From Heloderma charlesbogerti (lineage: Eukaryota > Chordata > Lepidosauria > Squamata > Helodermatidae), in the NCBI GenBank assembly GCA_026122225.1, contig JANEZZ010001864.1, forward strand, positions 930,001-994,000: DNA of 64,000 bases. The letters are read 5' to 3'. Position numbers and translations under genes: made by a program. A model generated the notes under the pieces. That model saw only the letters and a program-made list of their open reading frames with translations. It ran no database searches and was not told where the DNA came from. Below, in pieces: positions 56,406-64,000 of the stretch; positions within the stretch are counted from its first letter, which is position 1; each line of letters opens with the position of its first letter.

Positions 56406-57393
56406 CCCTAGAACTTTCTGAGACAAACCAGTAATGAGAAAATAATATGAGTCTTAATTAATATTTTTATTTTATAAATAAACTAGCATAAGGAATTAGA
56501 AAAAGGACTGCAAAAAAGGAATTGAATGCTCTCCTGCTGTGTGAGTGTGTATAGCTTTAAAAGATGCAATAGTCAGCCTCGATGTAATGATGAAATATTT
56601 TATGAAAATGAATAACTTTTGGATTCCACCACTATATTCAAGGGGTGATTTCTGCAAAGATATTTCATTATATATAGAAAGATGTCATTGTGTCTCAAAT
56701 TCACCACATAAACAGGCGAGAAAGAGAGCAGAAAGCCAACAAACCGATGTGGTGATGAAGGCACCATGCTGAACAGGCCCAGCATGGTTCAGCCTGGAGG
56801 TCTTTGCCAAGAACAGATGCCTTTGGACACACGTATATTCAGTGATATGCAATAAAATGGCAATCCAGACTTTACCCATATGCCAGCCTGCCAATGAAAC
56901 CGACTGCTGCTGACAGAAGTAGTGCTGCCAAAAAAACTTTTACAGCATAATGTTCACATAGTTACTATCCAGTAATGGCAAGAATGTCTAAATAGTGAGT
57001 CTTCCCCTGTTGCTTAGGCTTCAGGCAGGATCTTTCTGAACTGACAAAATGTGACCTGCTATGCATTCAGTTTCATAGCTTAGCTTGCAATGAGGGGCGT
57101 GCATTTTTCACTGACAATCAAACTACCCAAAGAAGAAACTGTCCAACAGCAGCTTGCCTATCATTGAGCATATGCTCAAAACTTGCAAAGCTTGTCATCA
57201 GTCTTTACTTCCTAAACAAGCACTTTGTGCAAGATGCAGAAGAACACGCAGCACTGTTTTGGTTAACATTTTTCTTGGGAGGGGTCAGGGCTGGCAAGCT
57301 GAACACATGGTTAAGGCAGGTGTAACTGAGTAGACAGCCCACAGGGTAGAACAAGGCAGGTACAGATTGGACATACTGTATGGACAAGCAGCT
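56406..57393. other. Unique DNA, nothing identified
   Basis: Short open frames on both strands between 56545 and 56894 overlap each other and show no domain. Confidence 0.4.
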
Positions 57394-58087
57394 TAGGAAT
57401 GGATGAATCTGTCATTGCACTTTCCCCCCACATTTGAATTTTTTAAAATCTCAAGTTCTTTCTATCCTGTTTATGAAGACATTTGTGAATGTTGGTAAGT
57501 TCTTGTCAAACAATGAACCAAACAAAATTCTCACCCATCTACACTTGCCAAATTCAGTAGGTACACAGATAGAGCCAGTGTGGTGTAGTGGTTAGAGTGT
57601 TGGACTGGGAGCTGGGAGATCCGGGTTTTAGTCTGCACTCGGCCATGGAAGCTCACTGGGTGACTTTGGGTCAGTCACAAACTCTCAGCCCAACCTACCT
57701 CACAGGGTTGCTGTTGTGAGGATAAAATGGAGAGGTGGAGGACCATGTAAGTCACCTTGGGTTCCTTGGAGGAAAAAAGGCGGAGATAAATGCAATAAAT
57801 AAATAAATAAAATATCTGCCTGCCATGTAGCTGTTAAAAGATGAGATGCCTGTCAGAAAAAAAGAGGTGGCAACCCTATTAAATGCATCACCACAAATGT
57901 GGCTGAATACACAGGGATTAAAATGCAGACTTTAAAGAGCTCTGCCTGGATGAACGAATGTCGGTTTTGGTTTCTCCCACATTCAAATATTAATCTCAAA
58001 TCTTTGCCCTGACATTTATGGAAAAAATGTGGATTTTGGTAAGTTCTGATCAAAACATGAACCAAATGAACTTCTCACATATCCCTA
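57394..58087 (+). mobile_element. hAT-like element with SINE insertion
   Basis: The ends are 'taggaatggatgaatctgtc' and 'acttctcacatatcccta'. It shares with 48195-48662 the terminal blocks ('gtaagttcttgtcaaacaat', 'aaccaaacaaaattctcacc') and the middle block 'cagaaaaaaagaggtggcaa'. The block near the left end recurs near the right end in direct orientation. The SINE at 57571-57815 splits it. Confidence 0.6.
57571..57815 (+). mobile_element. tRNA-headed SINE with L2-like tail
   Basis: It begins 'agagccagtgtggtgtagtg', with 'gatccgggttttagtctg' as a mutated box B. The body has 'gctcactgggtgactttggg' and 'tctcagcccaacctacctca', and it ends 'gtcaccttgggttccttgga' then 'ataaatgcaataaataaa'. It is the same family as the minus-strand copy at 30838-31084. 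It interrupts an older DNA element. Confidence 0.9.
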
Positions 58088-58189
58088 AATCAGATAAAGT
58101 GGGTGAGTAGTCACACAGTAGCTCAGTCTTGAGACAAATTGTTCCAGCTAAAGAACTAGGGAAGATTCTAGGAATCTGACATACTGCCA

Positions 58190-58425
58190 GAACATAAGAA
58201 GAGCCAGCATCCCAAAGTGGCCAACCAGCTGCCTCTGTGAAGCTCACAAGCAGGACATGAGCACAATAACAATCTTCTGATCATGGTCCCCAGAAACTGG
58301 CATTAAGTGGATTATTGCCTCTGAACATGGCGTTACCCCATAACTATCTTGGATAGTAACCATCTGATAAACGTATCCTCCATGAACTTGTCTAATCACC
58401 TCTTAAAGCCATTCAAGTTAGTGGC

Positions 58426-58430
<5 letters not shown>
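58190..58430 (-). mobile_element. CR1 LINE 3' UTR fragment, minus strand
   Basis: 'ggccaaccagctgcctctgt', 'acaagcaggacatgagc', 'tggtccccagaaactggc' and 'cacctcttaaagccattcaa' follow the order of the CR1 copy at 32085-32300 ('ggccaaccagctattgacca' and so on). It includes no coding part. Confidence 0.8.

Positions 58431-58460
<30 letters not shown>
58428..58460. repeat. (ATT)n microsatellite
   Basis: About eleven ATT units at the junction of a CR1 fragment and an L2-type tail. Confidence 0.95.
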
Positions 58461-58463
<3 letters not shown>

Positions 58464-58645
58464 TTTACTGTTCTTTTAAACCACGCAAGAACCACAGTTT
58501 TCTGGGCAGTGTACAACGTATTAAAACCATATGTAGAAATATTAAAACACAAAGTAAAAACAGTGCGGAATGAAACCAATATAAAACCAGCAGAAAAGAA
58601 TAAAACCATTACAAAATCATAAAACAAATTCAGATCAACCGCAGA
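58461..58645 (-). mobile_element. L2-type 3' tail with A-rich flank
   Basis: 'ttttctgggcagtgtacaac' then 'gtattaaaacc', and repeated 'aaaacc' words, is the minus-strand L2-type tail. The adjacent ATT run is probably its own terminal repeat. Confidence 0.5.
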
Positions 58646-59544
58646 ATAGAGCACTAAAAGTAGAGCTGTGCACAAAGGGCCTCTCAAAATTCCCCACCCT
58701 ATTTGCGGACAGAGGAATTGGGGGCAATTTTATTTTATCCAATTCCTTCAGGGGGAGGAGAAATATACGACAGTTTCTCACAGGTAGGGCTCGCCATTGG
58801 CAGGGCTTGTAGTTCAGCTTTCTTTTTTCCTGCGGGGTTTGGGGTCTTTTGTGCTGCAACTGCATCAGCTCTGTTGGCCATTTGCATCACCAGAATGCAG
58901 GTGTGTGTGTATGTGTGTGTGGGGGTGTTGTGTACAGCTCCATGGAGGAGATTGAGCTAGTGCTGACCCAAAATCTGTTCTCCAATTTCCTGAAAGTCCC
59001 CGCCCCCCATGAAAGAGGCTTCCATTGTTCTGCATCATTCTTAGGGTGTCCTATCATTCATTTTGTGATGTTTTTGAGCTTACCTCACCACTGTGAGGTA
59101 GCTGAGGGTGCTGTGTGCATGATTTCTTTCTATTACACATCTCGCCATTGCTCTGCAACCTCTTAGGCTGCATGTGCTTTCTGATCTGAAATAGCCCTAA
59201 TGGAGAATTACCTCATGGTGTCTTCCCTTGGGATTTCATTCAAGTGCAGGCAGCCAAAGAGGTTACTACAGGCTATTGGAGAGATGATTGTACAATGAAA
59301 AACAGGATGCTTGCACGGACTCTTTGGCAACCGCCTAAGTAAGATAAGTGCAAAAGACCCAACCCAACCTATGAGAATTTCTCTGAAATTGCTTCACTGT
59401 TGTATCTATCTCTTTTCAAAAGCAATTTCTACCACACTGAATGAGAATGGTAAAAAAAAAAGTGTGTGGGGGGGGAGAAAACGTCAGCACAGCACTAACT
59501 AAAAGCACTAAAAATTGTTCTTGAAATGCCTTTGAGAATAAAAA
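58646..59544. other. Mostly unique DNA
   Basis: A possible hAT left end, 'tagagctgtgcacaaagggc', starts at about 58661 without a visible partner. GT runs lie at about 58900-58928. No exon is recognised. Confidence 0.4.
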
Positions 59545-60690
59545 GGACTTCACCTGGGGCTAGAAGGACCGTAACATAGGTGCCTTGTGAGCCTATCTGC
59601 AGAGCATGTTCTACAAATGGGGTGCCACCACTGAAAAGACCCTCTCTCTTGTAGCCACCTGCCTCTCCTCATTTGGGAAGGAGGAGGGCCTCAGACAATG
59701 ATCTTAATGTCTGAGTAGGTAAATATGGGGGGAGACAGTCCTTCAGGTAACCTGGCTGGCCCCAAGTAATTTAGGGCTTTAAAGGTTAAAACCAGCACTT
59801 TGAACTGGCATTATATCAACATATCAGCCAGTCCCAGGTAGCAGTCTTAACTGCCCTCTTTTGGGCTTACTGAAGTTTCCGGACAGTTGGAGTCTCACAT
59901 ATAACACATTGCAATAATCCAAACTGGAAGTTACCAGAGTGTGAATAACTGTTGCACATAACTCAGTTATGTGTGAATAATTGAGTGTGAATAACTGTTG
60001 TATAACTGTCACCTTCCTGACAGGTAGGTGTCAGGAATGAGTCTAAGTGCCTTGAGATGTCTGACAGCTCTGATTCTGAATCAGAGTTTGAGCAACAGCT
60101 AGATCAGAGGCTGAGGGAGGTACCCTCTAGTCTCTAGTGAGCCAAAATGCTGGAAGAGAGTCTTCTCAAGACCATGACTAATAGATGGCCCAGAATGAGT
60201 TCCTGCCCCCCCTCTACTGTGAGAAGGCAAGTTTCCGAGGAGGAAGAGGGGCATGACTTGAGAGATGCTAGGGCATGACGCAAAGCAAAATGGGGAAAGT
60301 CAGGGGCAGGGTTCAGACACTCTGCCTGGATAGCCACTCTTGGAAGCCAATGTAGGAAGGAGCCACCCTAAGGGAGGGGCATCACTGCGAAGCTAGCTTG
60401 GTCAGGAGGTTCATACTCCAAACTGCCGGCAACTTTCTCTCCCTCTGCTTTGTCTCCTCTGCTTAGAGTTTGTTGATTAGTTGTTTAGAGCTTGGGGGCA
60501 GCCTGAGAGCTTTCGTTGAATCTGCATTTGTAGAGAGACTACGCTCTAGCAAAATAAAGTCGTATTAGCCTGAAGTTTTGTCTATTGTGGTGTTGATTGT
60601 GAAAGGAAAGGACGATCCAATTCTGACAGTAGGGTCAAAGTTGGAATATCAGCCTAAACTGAGAAAGGGCACTCTGAGGCATTGGGACCA
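59545..60690 (-). mobile_element. L2 LINE C-terminal part, split by an LTR
   Basis: The minus strand matches the plus-strand L2 at 53.1-55.6 kb in reverse order: 'aggtaacctggctggcccca', 'gggctttaaaggttaaaacc', 'ccagcactttgaactggc', 'cattgcaataatccaaactg'. The last encodes HTLVTSSLDYCN on the minus strand. The copy continues after the LTR at about 60634 with 'gtatatcagcct'-like 'ggaatatcagcctaaactga'. The coding part is broken. Confidence 0.75.
60029..60628 (+). mobile_element. 600-bp solo LTR with 5-bp duplication
   Basis: It starts TGTCAGGAATGAG and ends CCAATTCTGACA, giving TGTCAG/CTGACA inverted termini. Perfect 5-bp repeats, GTAGG, flank it (60024-60028 and 60629-60633). A polyadenylation signal AATAAA lies at 60553-60558, 70 bases before the end, which sets the orientation. 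There is no second LTR or internal gene, so the provirus-like body was lost by recombination. A 5-bp duplication fits Ty3/gypsy-type or some endogenous-retrovirus LTRs; I cannot choose between them. It sits inside an L2 copy. Confidence 0.85.
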
Positions 60691-60694
60691 CAAC

Positions 60695-60990
60695 ATCTTG
60701 TGGTTGCAAATTCCATAAATTAATTGCACACTGGGTAAGAAGTACTTCCTTTTGAGTGTCCCAAATCACCTGCCAGCCAGTTTAAGTAGATGACCCTAAG
60801 TTCTAGTACTGTGAGAGAGGGAACAAAAATTTACCTATATCCACTTTCTCTACCCCAGAGGTGAGAAACTTGTGGCCCTCAAGAAGTTGGTGGACAGCAA
60901 CTCCCATCAGCCCTAGTTAGCATAGCCAATGGTATGTTTCTGCATGTTTTTCCAGCTCTACAATATCCTTTTTGAGAGGGGGTGACCATC
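60695..60990 (-). mobile_element. CR1 LINE fragment, minus strand
   Basis: 'aagaagtacttccttttgag' and 'gaccctaagttctagtactg' followed by 'tgagagagggaaca' parallel the CR1 copy at 32345-32440, and 'ttttccagctctacaatatc' then 'ctttttgagaggggg' parallels 32605-32640. The middle has been deleted, and an hAT MITE piece occupies 60857-60933. Confidence 0.75.
60857..60933. mobile_element. hAT MITE fragment inside CR1
   Basis: 'cagaggtgagaaacttgtgg' and 'acagcaactcccatcagccc' then 'tagttagcatagccaatgg' form one half of the hAT MITE type. It breaks the CR1 copy and so is younger than it. Confidence 0.6.
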
Positions 60991-61219
60991 TGAGTCAGTG
61001 AACCATGTCACAATAAACTACACTGAAAATAAGCCATGGTGGGTTGGTTGTTCAATCGCTAACGCACATTGCTTGGGACAGATGATCTGTGGTTTGCCCC
61101 TTAATCCTCCTGGCTGCACCTGGCATGTATCCCGTGGGCCTTTGCAGCATAACCTCAGTAGCCTACTCCATTATTTCACTAATTAGTGGATTAGAGGGAT
61201 TTTTTGGTAGAATTTCTTT

Positions 61220-61456
61220 TTTCACCTTCAGGAAGATTTGCACAAATTTGTTAAAGTGGAGTAGTTACTGTGAATAAGTCCAGTAGTTACTGGACAAATC
61301 TTCCCAAAGGTTTTTTTTTTTTTTTTAAGAAAGTAAGTTAAATTTGCGCAAATCTTCCCAAAGGTGAAAAAAATGTAAAATTTGCACAAATCTCCCAGAA
61401 GCTAAAAAAAATAATGTTACATTTGTGCAACTCTACCCGAAGGTGGGGGGAAAAGG
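61220..61456. repeat. Degenerate 40-bp tandem array with inverted copy
   Basis: Four direct units of 'aaatttgcrcaaatcttccc'-like sequence followed by 'aaggtgaaaa' lie at about 61289-61456. An inverted unit, 'tttcaccttcaggaagattt', lies at about 61221-61256. The inverted unit and the array can pair as a long hairpin. Its origin is unknown. Confidence 0.7.
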
Positions 61457-61660
61457 TGTTGCTGACTAGGGAGGCGACAAAGTGGAGGAGTAAATTGACA
61501 AGTGTCATTCCTTGTCGATGTATGGGAGGAAGGACAGATGGCGAGGGATGATGGAAGTCGGAGGGGCTCTAGCAAAATCACAAGGAATGACTGGGTCTTT
61601 TGTCACTCTTGCCAGGTGGCTCTGTAGCCATTTTTGACAAGCCATGCATAAGCTACTCTG

Positions 61661-61854
61661 CCGGGTTCGCACGTCATAACAAGCCGACCTAAAAACAGCC
61701 ACCCCAACAACAAGCCATAGGTTCTCAGGGTGGCTTGTGTGTGGTTAACAAACCATGCTGAGGAAACCTCCCCAGGTTCAGACGTCATAACAAGCCACCC
61801 TGAAACAAAGAATGGTGACAACCCACCATGGGTTGTTATGTTGCACAAACCAGG
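61661..61854. mobile_element. GCCTGGTTTG-type TIR element
   Basis: The left end 'ccgggttcgcacgtcataac' answers the right end 'gttatgttgcacaaaccagg'. An internal second start, 'caggttcagacgtcataaca', lies at about 61774, so the element contains a partial direct duplication. Interior words are 'aaccatg', 'ccatgggttg' and 'ggtggcttg'. It is non-coding. Confidence 0.65.
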
Positions 61855-61861
61855 TCAATAT

Positions 61862-61925
61862 GTTCAATTTTATTTTTAAATCTCACCTTTTTTCCTTTTG
61901 CAAACACCTGAGACCTACAGAGGTG
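61862..61925 (-). mobile_element. L2-type or SINE tail scrap
   Basis: 'ttttatttttaaatctcacc' then 'ttttttccttttgcaaacac' looks like the minus-strand tail of the SINE/L2 type. The match is weak. Confidence 0.3.
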
Positions 61926-63565
61926 TTTGTCAGCTGCTAAGTACAGCTTTGTACTGGTTCTTTTCAGAAGCAAGAAGGATGGAGCACTCCAGCTCTACCT
62001 TCCTTGTTTCGCACAGAGTGCCATAGTAGTTGTTGCAGGATGGAAGAGGATCAGGATGCCTAAAGCAAACCTATACACCAAAAGCCTATAGAGAGCCATT
62101 CTAGGAGGCTGATCTACACTGCCTTTCTTCGTGGCCTGTCAATGGCTATGACCAGACATTTTCCTGAAAGTATGGTAAGCTTTCTATTGTATGTGTCATG
62201 GGGGCAAGGATTTTTAGATTTTCTTCTTCCTTTGATTCTATAGGCTTCATCTTAAGCGTTTTGTATGTTAGATTTCTAAGTTTATTATGCTGTTTCCCTT
62301 CATGTATTACTTTCTTTTAAAAATGTACATGTTACAACACAAGTATATGGGCCCACAAGCTTTCCAGCAAAGACATTTCCAACGACTTTAGCGCTAGTAG
62401 CAATGATGACTGAAAGGTCTCGGTGGGTTAGTATTAAAATGGAAATGAAAACTTTTTGACTGTTCCCTCAAAGCAGCTGGTAAACTTGAATCCAAATAGT
62501 TCTTATTGTCTGTTCATAGATCTAGCTGTCGTTATTGGGCTCTGTGGCCAGCGAGGCAATCTCAGGCATGCCAGTGACTCATCCTTCAGCGAAAGTCATA
62601 AAAAGACTGCTTATGGGCTTGTCTGCTTGGAAGTTGATGCAGGTTTCTATTTAAATCAGCAGCTGAAGTGTGAATTTATCTGTGACATTTTTAAGATGGT
62701 TGATGAAGCCAAAAGTTGACTAGCAATTCTCATGCTGAACGCTAGCTAATTTTGGATTTACGGCATACAACATGCCAAGATTAGAAACAAATGACTATAA
62801 AATTTGGGCAGGGTAATCTGATACCTAAAGTGGGTCATCGTTTAATTTAAGGCTACTTTACACATCGTGATTTTCTGACATGGATAGAAATTCCATAAAT
62901 GCAGCAAAATAGGTGAGTGTGTCTCCTCCATGTCACATTTTTCTAACATGGAAGTGATGTCTGTGAAGGAAAATAATAATGCAAGAACACATTCAAACAG
63001 AGACATTTAAACAGAAACAAGAATTAAGTAATAATCAGAAAGCAATCAGCTAGATTTTAAATGTTGATATGGGAAATGGATCCTAGACAGGACTCAGTCT
63101 GATGTTATCAATTCACTGAGAAAATTATTTTATAGTACAGAGTAACTGTATTGATGCACAAAGAGGCTATAACATTGCACCGAAAATTAATTCAGAATGC
63201 TTGGAAAAAGCATTTGGAAGACTTCTTGGAAAAACAATAATAAAAGCTTTACATTAAAAATGGTGTAAGCATAAAAGAAAAGCCCTTACAGATATATCCC
63301 AAATAATGCTTACATAAAATAGCATAATGTGAATAATAGTATCCAGGCATGTATACATATAGCCTCTCCCCCCAAAAGCACCATTCACTTCTGAAACTGA
63401 CGGCATTAATGAATGACGGTTGTATGAAGGTTATTTGAGATACAGTTGTAAAAGTAATTTTCCATATGGTTCCCAGGTTTGGGTCTGTGCCTCCAGCAGT
63501 CAAAGCTGTACCTGGAGTTCCCAGCATTGCATAGGGAGCCATGCAATGTTTAGCGAAACATCTGC
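61926..63565. other. Unique DNA, nothing identified
   Basis: The longest frame on the minus strand (63249-63614) runs into a foldback MITE and has no domain. The stretch 62450-62760 has more balanced base composition than its surroundings and no repeat words; it may be a conserved element, but I cannot show that from one sequence. Confidence 0.4.
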
Positions 63566-63696
63566 TGTTGAATCCAGATTTAATTATGCTTAGAGTAGAC
63601 CCCACTGAAATCAATGGGACAAGTACATCACAAATAGTTTGAGTCCCCTTGATTTTAATGGGTCTACTCCAAGCTTGACTAAGCCTGGATCCAACT
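63566..63696. mobile_element. ATCAATGGGAC foldback MITE, full copy
   Basis: The left arm 'ttgaatccagatttaattat', 'gcttagagtagaccccactg', 'aaatcaatggga' is answered in reverse by 'ccccttgattttaatgggtc', 'tactccaagcttgactaagc', 'ctggatccaa'. It is the same family as 10509-10620. It is non-coding. Confidence 0.8.
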
Positions 63697-64000
63697 CATG
63701 GTTACTCATATTCTGGGAAAATCTGGGCTCAACCCTCCCCTTTCCAGGGTTTGGGAGTGATCAGGTAATGCACTACTTCAAACTGGTGATCAGTGAACGT
63801 AAAAAATAAGAGCTATGCATACTGCACTGTCCATGTGTTGGATGACTAGGTGAATATGATTTATTACAGTCACAGAGCAATAAGAATTTTAGTACAAAGA
63901 ACGGAAACAGTTAAATGAGAACATATAGATAAAAACAAGTGGGTTTTAAAAGGACCTTTTTTTCCCTAATTTGAATTGAAGTCAACAACATTTTGGCAAC
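63697..64000. other. Unique DNA, nothing identified
   Basis: There is no exon or repeat that I can name up to the right edge. Confidence 0.4.

Noticed and set aside
58418..58460. Poly-Asn or poly-Ile coding repeat
   Set aside because: It is the ATT microsatellite read in two frames.
62456..62719. Plus-strand 87-codon frame as a host exon
   Set aside because: The composition is plausible, but there is no convincing acceptor or donor pair and no recognisable protein. Only cross-species conservation could rescue it.
63249..63614. 121-codon minus-strand frame
   Set aside because: It runs into a foldback MITE, has no domain and no splice context. A frame of this length can occur by chance in 64 kb.
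1..64000. CRISPR array, operon or prophage
   Set aside because: There are no evenly spaced direct repeats with unique spacers, no dense coding and no ribosome-binding sites. LINEs, SINEs and intron-like DNA show a vertebrate genome.

Overview
The window is vertebrate nuclear DNA, most likely from a squamate reptile (lizard or snake). It has no host gene that I can name. The lineage call rests on the repeats: CR1 and L2 LINE copies, a BovB-type RTE LINE 3' end, several tRNA-headed SINEs including a Sauria/Squam1-like one, 5S rRNA-headed SINEs, and dozens of short foldback DNA transposons. The unique DNA between repeats is AT-rich and looks intronic or intergenic. Nothing bacterial, plasmid-like or viral-genome-like is present.

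Layout. From 0 to 16 kb there is AT-rich unique DNA with scattered foldback elements (1.6-2.1, 4.1, 5.0-5.9, 7.5-7.9, 9.0-10.6, 13.1 kb) and L2 scraps. At 16.4-18.8 kb there is a perfect 60-bp tandem duplication, an 835-bp GC-rich nested-palindrome hAT-type element with a perfect 8-bp target-site duplication, and a Harbinger-like element. From 19 to 28 kb the DNA is mostly unannotatable, with hAT-like pieces at 23.0 and 25.9-26.5 kb and a decayed SINE at 25.6 kb. From 28.7 to 36.9 kb lies a nest of TIR elements, three SINE/LINE insertions, a CR1 3' half on the minus strand, and a 375-bp duplicated unit (30.0 and 35.0 kb).

From 37.3 to 39.1 kb a 5'-truncated CR1 carries an uninterrupted 555-codon reverse-transcriptase frame, the largest coding sequence in the window. 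From 39.1 to 45.6 kb come an L2 fragment, two 5S-headed SINEs, a tRNA-Ala-headed SINE, a probable solo LTR, five foldback MITEs, a candidate unidentified exon at 41.8 kb, an hAT-like element, and a Harbinger-like copy abutting a BovB 3' end. From 47 to 50.7 kb there are more foldback elements, including a 133-bp near-perfect palindrome. From 53.1 to 55.6 kb there is a 2.5-kb L2 LINE broken by a stop codon at its catalytic YADD box. From 57.4 to 61.9 kb repeats lie inside repeats: a SINE in a DNA element, a 600-bp solo LTR in an L2 copy, and an hAT scrap in a CR1 copy. From 62 to 64 kb the sequence is quiet apart from one foldback at 63.6 kb.

How the parts relate. The LINEs supply reverse transcriptase, and two kinds of SINE carry a 3' end resembling the L2 tail in this same window, which suggests L2-driven mobilisation. 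The foldback elements encode nothing and would depend on transposases encoded elsewhere. The nesting order gives a relative timeline: L2 and CR1 first, then hAT and LTR insertions into them.
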